DNA of 64,000 nucleotides from the NCBI GenBank assembly GCA_025465355.1, contig JAODNN010000129.1, positions 1 to 64,000 on the forward strand, in the 5' to 3' direction. The notes below the pieces were generated by a model, which was given only the letters and a program-made list of their open reading frames with translations, had not been told where the DNA came from and made no database searches. The DNA comes from Blastococcus sp. GTDB taxonomy: Bacteria > Actinomycetota > Actinomycetes > Mycobacteriales > Geodermatophilaceae. Below, one piece after another: positions 51,601 through 60,260 of the stretch. Both the position numbers and the translations under genes were made by a program. The first letter of the stretch is position 1. Each line of letters starts with the position of its first letter.

Positions 51601-53229
51601 TGCTTCGACAAGACCGGCACCCTCACCGAGGGCCGGTTGCGGCTGGTGCGCGCCGCCGGTCTGGAGGGCGAATGGCCCCCGGATGCGCCGGAGGTCCGGC
51701 GGTTGATCAGGGAGGCGGCCTACGCGGGGCCGGCCCCGAGGGGCAGTGGACCGTTGCCGCATGCCACCGACCAGGCCGTGCTGGACACCGCCCGTGCCGT
51801 GCTGGGCACCGAGCTCGGCCAGTCCTGGGAGGAGCTGGTCGAGATCCCGTTCCACAGCGACCGCGGCTTCTCCGCGGTGGTGGGGCGCACGCCGAACAAG
51901 GTCCGCCTGGTCGTGAAGGGCGCCCCGGAGGTGCTGCTCCCGCGCTGCAGCCACGTCCGTGACGACGACGGCAAGCGGGCGCTGGACCGGGTCGGGCAGG
52001 ACCGGGCGACCGCCGCCGTGCACTCCCTCGCCGTCCAGGGGCTGCGGGTGCTCGCGGTGGCCCGCCGCAACGTCGGTGACGCCGCGGGGAACCCTCCGGT
52101 TGCCGAGGACGTCGCTGAGCTCGGGGACCTCACCCTGCTCGGCTTCATCGGCCTGGCGGACGCCCCCCGGGCGCAGGCGGCCGGGACGGTGACCGCGCTG
52201 CAGGCGGTGGGCATCGCGCCCGTCATGATCACCGGTGACCACCCGGTGACCGCCGCCGCCATCGCGGACCGGCTGGGCATCCCGTCCGACGAGCTGGTCA
52301 CCGGCCCCGACCTCGTGGCCCTGGATGAACCGGCCCGCATCGCGCGGGTGGGGGACGCATCGGTGTTCGCCCGGGTGTCGCCCGAGCAGAAGCTGCAGAT
52401 CATCCAGGCGCTCCAGCAGGGCGGCCGGGTCGTGGCGATGGCCGGGGACGGCGCCAACGACGCCGCAGCGATCCGGATGGCCGACGTCGGGATCGGGATG
52501 GCCGCGAAGGGCTCGACGTCGGCCCGCAGCGCCGCCGATCTCGTCTTCACCGAGCCCGACATCAGCCTGGTGCTGGATTCCCTCGTCGAGGGACGTGCCA
52601 TGTGGCGCCGGGTTCGTGACGCGGTGGCGGTCCTCGTCGGCGGCAACGTCGGCGAGGTGCTGTTCACCCTGCTGGGCACCGCCCTCGCCGGGCACGCTCC
52701 GATCAGCACGCGGCAGTTCCTGGTGGTCAACATGTTCACCGACCTGCTGCCGTCGATGGCGCTGGCACTGGCTCCCACCCCCGCCGATCCCGAGGAGCGG
52801 ACCTCGCTCCTGGAGGCCGGTCCACCCTCGCTGGGCGGTCCGCTGCTGCGCGACATCGGGTTCCGCGGCGCCATGACGAGCCTCGGTGCGCTGACGGCCT
52901 GGCAGCTCGGGCGGATCGGCGGTACCCGACGGCGCTCGGGCACCATCGCACTGGCCTCTCTGGTCGGCGCGGAGCTGGGACAGACGCTCCTCGTGGGTGG
53001 CCGCGACCCGCTCGTCCTCGCCACGGGTCTCGGGTCTGCCGCGATGCTGGCCGCGATCATCCAGACCCCTGGCGTCAGCCAGTTCTTCGACTGCACGCCA
53101 CTGGACCCGTTCGCCTGGACCGTCGTCCTCGGTTGCTCCGCCGGAGCCACGCTGGCCTCGATGGCGGTGCCGCGGCTCGTCCCCGGCCTCCGCCGCGCGA
53201 CCACCGCGACGCGGGCCGGTGGGGGCTGA
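48655..53229 (+). CDS. Giant P-type ATPase (CtpI-like)
   Basis: 1524 residues, about twice the usual size. The N-terminal 700 include a ferredoxin-fold, HMA-like stretch (about 60-145) without CxxC and long hydrophobic or degenerate segments. The C-terminal half is a complete P-type ATPase: T-G-E-S at 828-831, V-P942-E-G-L-P-L in M4, phosphorylated D985-K-T-G-T, and G-D-G-A-N-D at 1264-1269. M4 PEGL and M6 N-M-F-T-D resemble P2-type cation pumps rather than P1B heavy-metal pumps (no CPC). M. tuberculosis CtpI has similar size. GTG 48655 follows GGGAGG. The substrate is unknown. Confidence 0.9.
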   Translation: MTTVLEFGPMLVRDSIRTSWRIGRRAVVAPAGLVRDAAERPLSALHAITSAGAAQGVDRQVWAAAGRAVIEVRGLDDGGDDRSAWARSVEKAVASVPGIDSARLDAVTSRIAVSYDRNRHTIADLVAALTAAEEQAHGDRAAASDGSAPARAEDVTDALPDTWPEAVFPRELPQARVNRLALAADVLALAGSVGTRLAGRPPMLPSSVAGLVALMEEQPRLRRWLEGRLGPPGAELALALGNALVHGLTGNLPALLLDGARRTHRMRAGLARLAAHEERKHELHGMFRPPPVTTVGTDERPVPLPPGPVERLQQRMATASLGAGAALLAGTRNPDLVGRALAVGTPRPAQAARQGFVDMLVIGLARRDVLVRTPGALPRLDRVTSVVVESAVLHDDRPLIVDARADAGAWTAARVWRAAQRLLDAARAGGAPASETRALVEPVTGADGAGQRGGDRLTPLLLTDHGAIVGEVLVGRELDPLTDAVLSAVREAGLRLILTEDFAAPELGSRTDEVLRDGRGDALWLRHEVRRLQADGQVVAVVGTDQEALEAADLAIGLVPRRGPVPWAADVLCGPGLREVPRLIAAVPAARAISEQGVRVSIGASFLGSLLLAVGRPGTGRRAQLPVNVGAAGTFISGIRAARAVARRPEPVPVLHTPWHALEPREVLIRVADPGPAVAGDDGPGQMSVLTRGLHLVGDLAANVRAELDDPLTPVLATGAAASAVIGSPTDAFLVGGVLTGSAVISGIQRMRAERALRELLMDQRLPARVVDAEGDDRSGGFARPPRIVPATHLQPGHVIDLQAGDVVPADARLLELQELEVDEATLTGESTPVGKELPATPGAELPDRTGMVYEGTTVVAGAGRAVVVAVGAATEAGRALALAGHAAAPAGMQHRLEELTSRGLPITLLGGATVTGLALLRGASLRSAIAGGVSVAVAAVPEGLPLMATVAQLGAARRLSRRGVLVRASRTVEALGRVDTICFDKTGTLTEGRLRLVRAAGLEGEWPPDAPEVRRLIREAAYAGPAPRGSGPLPHATDQAVLDTARAVLGTELGQSWEELVEIPFHSDRGFSAVVGRTPNKVRLVVKGAPEVLLPRCSHVRDDDGKRALDRVGQDRATAAVHSLAVQGLRVLAVARRNVGDAAGNPPVAEDVAELGDLTLLGFIGLADAPRAQAAGTVTALQAVGIAPVMITGDHPVTAAAIADRLGIPSDELVTGPDLVALDEPARIARVGDASVFARVSPEQKLQIIQALQQGGRVVAMAGDGANDAAAIRMADVGIGMAAKGSTSARSAADLVFTEPDISLVLDSLVEGRAMWRRVRDAVAVLVGGNVGEVLFTLLGTALAGHAPISTRQFLVVNMFTDLLPSMALALAPTPADPEERTSLLEAGPPSLGGPLLRDIGFRGAMTSLGALTAWQLGRIGGTRRRSGTIALASLVGAELGQTLLVGGRDPLVLATGLGSAAMLAAIIQTPGVSQFFDCTPLDPFAWTVVLGCSAGATLASMAVPRLVPGLRRATTATRAGGG

Positions 53230-53273
53230 CTCGCCGGGAGCCGCAGATCCCGTCGGCGATCCCGGCCGCAGTG

Positions 53274-53303
53274 TTGTGCATCACCTCCCACGGTCTCTAG
53301 CGT
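53274..53303 (+). promoter_or_regulatory. Candidate promoter of the P450-ferredoxin operon
   Basis: TTGTGC (53274-53279), an 18-bp spacer and TAGCGT (53298-53303) give a leader of about 35 nt before GTG 53344, which contains GGGAGG. Confidence 0.5.
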
Positions 53304-53343
53304 TGGCAGTCAACGCCGACCGTTTTCGCTGGGAGGACCCCAC

Positions 53344-54639
53344 GTGTCCGTGGACGCCGTCGCTCTGGACCTGGACAACCTGCGCCTGGACGAGCTGGAC
53401 CTGTCCGACCCCGACTTCTGGCTGCGGCCACCGGCCGAGCGGCATGCCGTCTTCGACCTGCTCCGCCGCGAGCGGCCGTTCGCATACTTCGGCGAGCCCG
53501 ACATCCCGATGGTCGAGCCCGGGCCGGGCTACTACGCCGTGACCCGCTACGCCGATCTGGAAGCGCTCAGCTCCCGGCCGGCGGTCTTCTGCTCCGGCGA
53601 GGGTGCGGTCTCCATCCTGGACATCCCGGCCGACCTCAACGAGTTCTACGGCTCGATGATCAGCATGGACGACCCGCGGCACGCCAAGATCCGCCGGCTG
53701 GTGTCCAAGGCCTTCACCCCGCGGATGCTCGAGCGGGTCGTCGACTCCGTCCGGGAGATCGTCGACGACGTGCTCGCGCAGGCACGACGGAAGGCGGAAG
53801 CGGGGGACGGGACCATCGACGTCGTCGCCGACATCGCGGCACCGATCCCGCTGCGGGTCATCTGCGACATGATGGGCGTCCCCGCCGAGGACCGCGCCCT
53901 TGTGCTGACCCAGTCGAACATCGTCCTGTCCGGCGGCGACCCCGACCTGATCGAGAACCAGGACGACCCGCTGACCGCCGTCCTCGAGGCCGGGATCGCC
54001 ATGGCCGGCGTGATGGAGCGGCTCGCGGCCGAGCGGGTGGCGAACCCGCGCGGCGACCTCACCACGGCCCTGGTCACCACCGAGGTGGACGGCGAGCGGC
54101 TCACCCATCAGGAGATCGCCTCGTTCTTCATCCTGCTGCTGGTTGCCGGCAACGAGACCACCCGGAACGCCATCTCGCAGGGCGTGCTCGCGCTCTCGGA
54201 GAACCCTGAGCAGCGGGCCCGGTGGGCCGCCGATCCCGGGCTGGACCGCACGGCCGTCGAGGAGATCGTGCGCTGGACCAGCCCGATCACCTGGATGCGC
54301 CGGACGGCGACCGAGGACGGCGAGGTCAACGGGCACCGGTTCGCCGCGGGCGACAAGTTCCTGCTCTTCTACGCCGCGGCCAACCGCGACCCGGAGGTCT
54401 TCCGCGACCCGCAGGTGTTCGACCTGACCCGCGACCCCAACCCGCACGTCGGCTTCGGCGCCAAGGGCCCGCACTTCTGCCTGGGGGCGCACCTGGCCCG
54501 CCGGGAGATCGCCGTGACCTTCCGTGCACTGTTCGAGCAGCTGCCCGATCTGGAGGTCGCCGGCGAACCCGATCGGCTGCGTTCGTCGTTCGTCAACGGC
54601 ATCAAGCGGCTGCCCGCCCGGTTGACGGGCGCCCGGTGA
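53344..54639 (+). CDS. Cytochrome P450
   Basis: 431 residues. The heme-binding loop G-F-G-A-K-G-P-H-F-C379-L-G has the thiolate ligand, and the I-helix oxygen-activation motif is A268-G-N-E-T-T. The N-terminal half has the class I bacterial pattern S-M-D-D-P-R-H-A-K-I-R-R-L-V. No membrane anchor is present, so it is soluble and uses a ferredoxin as electron donor; that gene follows with a 4-bp overlap. The style is close to the mycobacterial steroid/fatty-acid CYP groups, but the substrate is not deducible. Confidence 0.94.
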   Translation: MSVDAVALDLDNLRLDELDLSDPDFWLRPPAERHAVFDLLRRERPFAYFGEPDIPMVEPGPGYYAVTRYADLEALSSRPAVFCSGEGAVSILDIPADLNEFYGSMISMDDPRHAKIRRLVSKAFTPRMLERVVDSVREIVDDVLAQARRKAEAGDGTIDVVADIAAPIPLRVICDMMGVPAEDRALVLTQSNIVLSGGDPDLIENQDDPLTAVLEAGIAMAGVMERLAAERVANPRGDLTTALVTTEVDGERLTHQEIASFFILLLVAGNETTRNAISQGVLALSENPEQRARWAADPGLDRTAVEEIVRWTSPITWMRRTATEDGEVNGHRFAAGDKFLLFYAAANRDPEVFRDPQVFDLTRDPNPHVGFGAKGPHFCLGAHLARREIAVTFRALFEQLPDLEVAGEPDRLRSSFVNGIKRLPARLTGAR

Positions 54640-54830
54640 CCCGCGTCCGGGTGGACGCGGAGCGCTGCGTGGGCTCCGGCAGCTGCGAGGCCCTCGCCCC
54701 GGACATGTTCGAGGTGGGCGACGACGGCATCGTCGAGATCCTCCAGCCGCTGGACGGTGCGGCGGCCAGGGCGCTCGCCGCCGATGCCGTCCAGGTCTGC
54801 CCGACGCGCGCCCTCTCGCTGGTCGACTGA
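54636..54830 (+). CDS. [3Fe-4S]-type ferredoxin
   Basis: 64 residues with only three cluster cysteines: Cys11, Cys17 (C-V-G-S-G-S-C) and Cys55 (V-C-P-T). The missing fourth Cys is typical of [3Fe-4S] ferredoxins that serve actinobacterial P450s. GTG 54636 overlaps the P450 stop (GTGA), so the pair is made together. No ferredoxin reductase gene is in the window. Confidence 0.92.
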   Translation: MTRVRVDAERCVGSGSCEALAPDMFEVGDDGIVEILQPLDGAAARALAADAVQVCPTRALSLVD

Positions 54831-54871
54831 GACCCGGAAGACCGGCGGCGCGAGGACCGTTGGCGTCCGGC

Positions 54872-55162
54872 ATGGAGCCCACCGTCCGGGACGCCCCGGA
54901 AGCAGACCGCTACGAGATCCGCGACGGCGAGCAGGTGCTCGGTTACGCCGCCTACCAGCGCCACGGCGACATCGTCGTCTTCACCCACACCGAAGTCGAC
55001 CCCGACGCGGGGCAGTCCGGCCTCGGGGGCACCCTGGTGCGTGCCGCCCTGGACGACGTGCGTGCGCGGGGCGGGTCGGTCGTGGCGCAGTGCTCGTTCG
55101 TGCACGGCTGGATCGACCGGCACCAGGAGTACGCCGACCTGGTGGCCGACCCCGACCGGTGA
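54872..55162 (+). CDS. Small GNAT-type N-acetyltransferase (YjdJ-like)
   Basis: 96 residues of the short GNAT-like family: G-Y-A-A-Y-Q-R-H-G-D-I-V-V-F-T-H-T-E-V, then Q-S-G-L-G-G-T-L-V-R-A-A-L for acetyl-CoA binding and C-S-F-V-H-G-W-I-D-R-H at the C-terminus. Target unknown. ATG 54872 is used; an in-frame TTG at 54860 with GAGGA just upstream is an alternative. It converges with the VOC gene. Confidence 0.8.
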   Translation: MEPTVRDAPEADRYEIRDGEQVLGYAAYQRHGDIVVFTHTEVDPDAGQSGLGGTLVRAALDDVRARGGSVVAQCSFVHGWIDRHQEYADLVADPDR

Positions 55163-55178
55163 GGCAGTACGGACCGGC

Positions 55179-55688
55179 TCAGAGGACGTGCTGGCCGTAC
55201 ATCTCGCCGAGCGGGTCGGCGATCAATTCGATCCGGGCGCCGTCGGGGTCGCGGAAGTAGACCGAGACGCCGCTGTGGACGACGTGCTCCACCCCCGCCT
55301 CGGTCAGCCGCTCGACCAGGGCCGCCCAGCGCTCGGGGTCGACGCTGATCGCCATGTGGTGCAGTCCGCCGAGGACCTCCGCGTACGGGCCGACCGTCAG
55401 GCCCGGGAAGTCGAAGAAGGCCAGCAGGTTGCCGTTGCCGATGTCGAAGAAGAAGTGCGAGGAACCGGGGTAGTCGCGGTTCTCGATCAGCTCCGTCAGG
55501 GGGAAGCCGAGGACGTCCTGGTAGAAGCGGACGGTCCGCTCGACGTCACTGCTGATCAGCGCGGTGTGGTGCAGCCCGCGGGCGCTCGAGGGCGGGCGCT
55601 CGCCGGGCGGCCGCAGATGCGCCTGGCGGATGCGGGCCCGTTCGCTCTCGATCGCGGCGAGGTCGGGGGTGCTCTCGGTGGTGCTCAT
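55179..55688 (-). CDS. VOC-family dioxygenase/glyoxalase-like protein
   Basis: 169 residues of the vicinal oxygen chelate fold: L-H-H-T-A-L-I-S-S-D-V-E-R-T-V-R-F-Y-Q-D-V-L-G-F in the first module, L-H-H-M-A-I-S-V-D and Y-F-R-D-P-D-G-A-R-I-E in the second, giving the His/Glu metal site. The specific reaction is unknown. ATG 55688 has AGGAGG 8 nt upstream. It is divergent from the ABM monooxygenase gene with 82 bp between the starts, so the two may be co-regulated. Confidence 0.88.
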   Translation of the reverse strand: MSTTESTPDLAAIESERARIRQAHLRPPGERPPSSARGLHHTALISSDVERTVRFYQDVLGFPLTELIENRDYPGSSHFFFDIGNGNLLAFFDFPGLTVGPYAEVLGGLHHMAISVDPERWAALVERLTEAGVEHVVHSGVSVYFRDPDGARIELIADPLGEMYGQHVL

Positions 55689-55757
55689 ACCGTGATCCTC
55701 CTCGGTCCGGACAGCGATGGCTTCAACCGATCCGGCACGGATGTGTTCCCCGGGTCG

Positions 55758-55763
55758 TAGCGT
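55758..55763 (+). promoter_or_regulatory. Predicted -10 element, leaderless start of ABM gene
   Basis: TAGCGT ends 7 nt before GTG 55771, which decides between that codon and the earlier in-frame GTG at 55762. Confidence 0.55.
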
Positions 55764-55770
55764 GACCTTC

Positions 55771-56079
55771 GTGATCCTGGAACACGCGCTGCTCTCGGTG
55801 AAAGTGGGCGAACGGGAGGAGTTCGAAACGGCGTTCGCCCTCGCGACGGACATCATCAGCGCTGCGCCCGGCTTCCGGAATCTCACGCTGTCGCGGGCCC
55901 TGGACCGCGACGACGGATACCTGCTGCTGGTCGAGTGGGACCGGCTGGAGGACCACACCGAGGGCTTCCGCGGATCGGAGGAGTACGAGAGGTGGCGCGA
56001 TCTGCTGCACCACTTCTACGACCCGATGCCGGTCGTGGAGCACTACGCCACCGTTCTCACGGCCGGCCCTGCCGCGTGA
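55771..56079 (+). CDS. Antibiotic biosynthesis monooxygenase (ABM) domain protein
   Basis: 102 residues of the dimeric alpha+beta barrel type: M-I-L-E-H-A-L-L-S-V start, P-G-F-R-N-L-T-L-S-R in the middle, L-L-L-V-E-W-D and F-R-G-S-E-E-Y at the end. ABM proteins include cofactor-free monooxygenases and stress-related small enzymes. GTG 55771 is chosen over 55762 from the -10 spacing and the standard family start. It converges with metB, 2 bp apart. Confidence 0.85.
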   Translation: MILEHALLSVKVGEREEFETAFALATDIISAAPGFRNLTLSRALDRDDGYLLLVEWDRLEDHTEGFRGSEEYERWRDLLHHFYDPMPVVEHYATVLTAGPAA

Positions 56080-56081
56080 CC

Positions 56082-57227
56082 TCAGGCGAGGGCCTGCTCC
56101 AGGTCGGCGAGCAGGTCGTCGATGTCCTCGATCCCGACGGACAGCCGGACCAGGTCGGCGGGCACCTCCAGCGGTGACCCGGCGGCGCTGGCATGCGTCA
56201 TCCGTCCGGGGTGCTCGATGAGCGACTCGACCCCGCCGAGAGACTCGGCGAGGGTGAACAGCCGCGCCCGCTCGCAGACCCGCAGCGCCGCTTCCTCGCC
56301 GCCGGTCAGCCGGAAGGACAGCATGCCGCCGAAGCCGGACATCTGCCTGGCCGCGATCTCGTGACCCGGGTGGTCCGGCAGCCCCGGGTAGAGCACGGCC
56401 GCCACGTCCGGGCGACCGAGCAGGAACTCGGCGATCCGGGCCGCGTTCGCCTGGTGCCGGTCCATGCGGACGCCGAGGGTCTTGATACCGCGCAGCACGA
56501 GCCAGCTGTCGAACGGGCCCGCGCCGGCGCCCATGGCGTTCTGGTTGTAGGCCAGTTGCTCGGCGAGTTCGGCATCCGCCGTGACCAGCGCGCCGCCGAC
56601 GACGTCCGAGTGCCCGCCCAGGTACTTCGTCGTGGAGTGCACGACGACGTCGGCCCCCAAGGTCAGGGGCTGCTGCAGATAGGGCGAGGCGAACGTGTTG
56701 TCGACGACGAGCCGGGCGCCGGCGTCGTGAGCGACCTGCGCCAGCGCCGCGATGTCGGCGATGTTCAGCAGCGGGTTGGTCGGCGTCTCGCACCAGATGA
56801 CGCGGGTCGACGGCCGCATCGCGGCCCTCACCGCGTCCCGGTCGTTGAGGTCGGCCGGGGTGTGCTCGACCCCCCAGCGCGCCAGCACCCGCGAGATGAG
56901 GCGGAACGTCCCGCCGTAGGCGTCCCCGCCCAGGACGATGTGGCTGCCCGGCTCGCAGACCGTGCGGAGCAGCGTGTCCTCGGCGGCCAGCCCCGAGGCG
57001 AAGGCCAGGCCGCTGGTGCCCTGCTCGAGGGCCGCGAGCGCCTCCTGCAGCGCCGTGCGGGTCGGGTTGGCGCTGCGGCTGTACTCGTAGCCCCCGCGCA
57101 GCCCGCCGACGCCGTCCTGCTTGAACGTGGTGCTCAGGTGCACGGGGACGTTGACCGCGCCCGTCGCCGGATCGGGCTCCTGCCCTGCGTGGATGGCGCG
57201 GGTGTCGAAGCCCCAGTGCTCGGTCAC
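56082..57227 (-). CDS. metB: Cystathionine gamma-synthase
   Basis: 381 residues of the Cys/Met-metabolism PLP family. The PLP-binding Lys201 lies in S-T-T-K-Y-L-G-G-H-S-D; Y-E-Y-S-R-S-A-N-P-T-R near residue 50 is the phosphate-binding and substrate motif of the neighbouring subunit. It catalyses formation of cystathionine from an O-acyl-homoserine and cysteine, or the related gamma-lyase reaction. GTG 57227 overlaps the cbs stop by 4 bp, so the two transsulfuration enzymes are coupled. MetB or gamma-lyase function cannot be separated with certainty by sequence reading. Confidence 0.9.
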   Translation of the reverse strand: MTEHWGFDTRAIHAGQEPDPATGAVNVPVHLSTTFKQDGVGGLRGGYEYSRSANPTRTALQEALAALEQGTSGLAFASGLAAEDTLLRTVCEPGSHIVLGGDAYGGTFRLISRVLARWGVEHTPADLNDRDAVRAAMRPSTRVIWCETPTNPLLNIADIAALAQVAHDAGARLVVDNTFASPYLQQPLTLGADVVVHSTTKYLGGHSDVVGGALVTADAELAEQLAYNQNAMGAGAGPFDSWLVLRGIKTLGVRMDRHQANAARIAEFLLGRPDVAAVLYPGLPDHPGHEIAARQMSGFGGMLSFRLTGGEEAALRVCERARLFTLAESLGGVESLIEHPGRMTHASAAGSPLEVPADLVRLSVGIEDIDDLLADLEQALA

Positions 57228-58618
57228 CCGGCCACCGTATGCGGCACGCCGGTCAGGTGCCCCAGCACGTCCTGCCGGGTGATCACGCCGGCCGGCTTGC
57301 CGTCGACGTGCACCAGCAGCGCGTCGGCCGAGCCGAGCGCGCCGACGGCGGCGGTCACCGGCTCGCCGGACCCGATGATCGGCAGCGGGGGGGACATGTG
57401 CCGCTCCACCCGGTCGGCGAGCGTCGCCCGCCCGGCGAACAGCGCGTCGAGCAGCGTCTTCTCGTCCACCGAGCCGACCACCTCCCCGGCGGTCACCGGC
57501 GGCTCCGCGCGCACGACCGGCAACTGACTGACGCCGTACTCGCGGAGGATGTCGATCGCCTCCCGGACGGTCTCGTTGGGGTGGGTGTGCACCAGGCTCG
57601 GGGTCTCCCCGGACTTGGTCCCCAGCAGCTCGCCGACCGTCTCGCCCGCGGCGTTGTCGAGGAAGCCGTAGTCGGCCATCCACTGGTCGCTGAAGATCTT
57701 GTTCAGGTACCCGCGGCCGCCGTCGGGGAGCAGGACGACGACGACGTCGTCCTTCGTGAGCTTCTCGGCGGCCTGCAGGGCAGCGACGACCGCCATGCCG
57801 CACGAGCCGCCGACCAGCAGCCCTTCCTCGCGGGCCAGGCGGCGGGTCATCGCGAAGGAGTCGCCGTCGGAGACCGCGATGACCTCCTCGGCGATCTCCC
57901 GGTCGTAGGTGGACGGCCAGAAGTCCTCTCCGACGCCCTCGACCAGGTAGGGCCGGCCGGTACCCCCCGAGTAGACCGAGCCCTCGGGGTCGGCCCCCAC
58001 GATGCGCACGCGCCCGCCGGAGGCCTCCTTCAGGTAGCGGCCGATGCCGCTGATGGTGCCGCCGGTCCCCATCCCCGTGACGAACGTGGTGATCCGCCCG
58101 TCGGTCTGGGCCCAGATCTCCGGCCCGGTGGTCTCGTAGTGCGACTGCGGGTTGGCCGGGTTGGAGTACTGGTCGGGCTTCCAGCCGCCGGGCGTCTCAC
58201 GGGCCAGCCGGTCGGAGACGGAGTAGTAGGAGCGCGGGTCAGCAGGCTCGACGGCCGTGGGGCAGACGACGACCTCGGCGCCGTAGGCCCGCAGGACGTT
58301 GATCTTCTCCTGTCCGACCTTGTCGGGGCAGACGAAGATGCAGCGGTAGCCGCGCTGCTGGGCGACCAGCGCCAGGCCGATCCCGGTGTTGCCGCTGGTG
58401 GGCTCGACGATCGTGCCGCCCGGCCGCAGGGCGCCGCTGGCCTCGGCGGCGTCGACCATGCGGACGGCGATGCGGTCCTTCACCGACCCGCCGGGGTTGA
58501 GGTACTCGAGCTTGGCCAGCACCAGGGGCGCGTCGGGGCCCAGGTCGCGGGTCACCGCGTTGAGGCGGACGAGCGGGGTGTCGCCGACCAGGTCCACGAC
58601 GGACTCGGCGTACTGCAC
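57224..58618 (-). CDS. cbs: Cystathionine beta-synthase
   Basis: 464 residues. The catalytic domain has PLP Lys47 in N-P-G-G-S-V-K-D-R and the phosphate loop S-G-N-T-G at 75-79, followed by a C-terminal pair of CBS domains (about 340-460) as in regulated CBS enzymes; no heme domain precedes. It condenses serine and homocysteine to cystathionine. GTG 58618 has GGAGGAGG about 5 nt upstream; the longer frame start at 58786 has none. It forms an operon with metB as in M. tuberculosis Rv1077-Rv1079. Confidence 0.94.
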   Translation of the reverse strand: MQYAESVVDLVGDTPLVRLNAVTRDLGPDAPLVLAKLEYLNPGGSVKDRIAVRMVDAAEASGALRPGGTIVEPTSGNTGIGLALVAQQRGYRCIFVCPDKVGQEKINVLRAYGAEVVVCPTAVEPADPRSYYSVSDRLARETPGGWKPDQYSNPANPQSHYETTGPEIWAQTDGRITTFVTGMGTGGTISGIGRYLKEASGGRVRIVGADPEGSVYSGGTGRPYLVEGVGEDFWPSTYDREIAEEVIAVSDGDSFAMTRRLAREEGLLVGGSCGMAVVAALQAAEKLTKDDVVVVLLPDGGRGYLNKIFSDQWMADYGFLDNAAGETVGELLGTKSGETPSLVHTHPNETVREAIDILREYGVSQLPVVRAEPPVTAGEVVGSVDEKTLLDALFAGRATLADRVERHMSPPLPIIGSGEPVTAAVGALGSADALLVHVDGKPAGVITRQDVLGHLTGVPHTVAG

Positions 58619-58748
58619 GGGGTCCTCCTCCACGCGGGTCCGGTCGGGGCCCGCCTCCAGGCCCATCCCATCAGATGACAGCGATGAGTTCCCGCCGCCC
58701 ACGGCGACACGTTGGCGACCAGAACCGGCGCGGGGTGAGGATGCGGGC

Positions 58749-59756
58749 ATGACCTCTCCGACAGGAACCCGCACACTCGGCCGCAACGGGCTCGTGGTCT
58801 CCGCCCTCGGGCTGGGCTGTATGGGGATGAGCCAGAGCTACGGCGCAGCGGACCGCGACGAGTCGATCGCCACCATCCACCGGGCGCTGGACCTCGGGGT
58901 CACGTTCCTCGACACCTCGGACGTCTACGGCGACGGGCACAACGAGGAGCTGGTCGGCGAGGCGATCGCCGGCCGCCGGGACGAGGTCCAGCTGGCGACC
59001 AAGTTCTCCCTGTCCCGGGACGGGGCCGGAATGCGCATCGACGGGCGGCCCGAGAACGTGCGCGCGTCCGCGGAGGCCAGCCTCCGCAGGCTCGGCGTCG
59101 ACGTGGTCGACCTCTACTACCAGCACCGGGTGGACCCTCAGGTGCCGATCGAGGACACGGTGGGCGCGATGGCCGAGCTCGTGCAGGCCGGCAAGGTGCG
59201 TCACCTCGGGCTGTCGGAGGCCAGCGCGGCGTCGCTGCGTCGTGCCGCGGCCGTCCACCCCATCGCCGCCCTGCAGAGCGAGTGGTCCCTGTGGACCCGC
59301 GACCTCGAGGGGGAGGTGCTGGCCACCGCCCGGAACCTGGGCATCGGCATCGTGCCGTTCAGTCCCCTCGGCCGCGGGTTCCTCACCGGGGCGATCACCA
59401 GCCCCGCGGACTTCGACGAGGACGACTTCCGCCGGGGCCATCCCCGCTTCACCGGTGAGGCTTTCGCCGCCAACCTCCGGCTGGTCGAGGCAGTGCGCGA
59501 GATGGCTGCACAGAAAGGGGTGAGCCCGGGACAGCTGGCGCTTGCGTGGGTGATGGGTCAGGGCCGGGACGTCGTCCCGATCCCCGGCACCAAGCGACGC
59601 CGGTACCTGGAGGAGAACGCCGGCGCCGCGGCGGTGGAGCTCTCTGCCGACGACCTCGCGCGCCTCGACGCGATCGCGCCGCCCGGGGTCGCCGTCGGCG
59701 GTCGCTACGTCAACGCCGGATACGCCTACGGCGACAGCCCGGAAGGAGCGGCGTGA
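58749..59756 (+). CDS. Aldo/keto reductase
   Basis: 335 residues, AKR family with an (alpha/beta)8 barrel. The tetrad is visible: Asp and Tyr in [12 protein letters not shown], Lys in A-T-K-F-S-L and His in [15 protein letters not shown] near the start is typical of the AKR13-like group; it uses NADPH to reduce small aldehydes. GAGGA lies 7 nt before ATG 58749. Its stop overlaps the XdhC-like gene. Confidence 0.93.
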   Translation: MTSPTGTRTLGRNGLVVSALGLGCMGMSQSYGAADRDESIATIHRALDLGVTFLDTSDVYGDGHNEELVGEAIAGRRDEVQLATKFSLSRDGAGMRIDGRPENVRASAEASLRRLGVDVVDLYYQHRVDPQVPIEDTVGAMAELVQAGKVRHLGLSEASAASLRRAAAVHPIAALQSEWSLWTRDLEGEVLATARNLGIGIVPFSPLGRGFLTGAITSPADFDEDDFRRGHPRFTGEAFAANLRLVEAVREMAAQKGVSPGQLALAWVMGQGRDVVPIPGTKRRRYLEENAGAAAVELSADDLARLDAIAPPGVAVGGRYVNAGYAYGDSPEGAA

Positions 59757-60235
59757 GCACCGACCGGCTGCTCGTGGCGGTCTTCTCCTCGCCCGTGTCC
59801 GCGCTGCTGCTGCGCTACGGCGCCGACCTCGGCTTCCGCACCGTGCTCGTCGAACCCGACGAGACCCGGTCCGGTCCTGCACCGGCGGCGGACGTGACGG
59901 CACACGGGTTCGCCGAGCTGACCGGCGAGCTGTCCGGCGGGCACGCCGACGTGGTGGTCACAGACCACCACCGGGACGAGCTCGGGGAGCTGCTGCGCGA
60001 TGCGCTGGCCGGCCCCGCGCGCTGGGTCGGCGTGATGGGCAACCCGCGGCACGAGGGCCCGCACGTCGCCGCGCTCGCAGCCCTGGGGGTGCCCCCGTCG
60101 GAGGTCGCGCGGGTCCACCGGCCGATCGGGCTCGACACCGGCTCGCGGACGCCGGCGGAGATCGCCGTCTCGACGCTGGCGGGTCTGCTCGCCGACCGCA
60201 ACGGCCGCTCCGGCGGCTTCGCCCACGCCCGCTGA
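59753..60235 (+). CDS. Orphan XdhC-like (XdhC/CoxI C-terminal domain) protein
   Basis: 160 residues. Only the Rossmann-like C-terminal domain of the XdhC/CoxI family is present: V-G-V-M-G-N-P-R-H, then [18 protein letters not shown], the family signature. The usual N-terminal cysteine-containing XdhC domain and an Mo-hydroxylase gene cluster are absent. XdhC proteins handle molybdenum cofactor sulfuration for xanthine dehydrogenase. GTG 59753 overlaps the aldo/keto reductase stop (GTGA). Its role is therefore unclear. Confidence 0.78.
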   Translation: MSTDRLLVAVFSSPVSALLLRYGADLGFRTVLVEPDETRSGPAPAADVTAHGFAELTGELSGGHADVVVTDHHRDELGELLRDALAGPARWVGVMGNPRHEGPHVAALAALGVPPSEVARVHRPIGLDTGSRTPAEIAVSTLAGLLADRNGRSGGFAHAR

Positions 60236-60260
60236 CGGCTGCCCCCCGTGCCCTCCGGGG

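Noticed and set aside
48553-52695. A 1380-codon open frame on the minus strand opposite the P-type ATPase
   Set aside because: All ATPase motifs lie on the plus strand; the reverse translation is Arg/Gly/His-rich noise.
53344-56079. Secondary-metabolite cluster (P450, ferredoxin, GNAT, VOC, ABM)
   Set aside because: No scaffold-forming enzyme such as PKS, NRPS or terpene synthase; orientations and separate promoters argue for unrelated small units.
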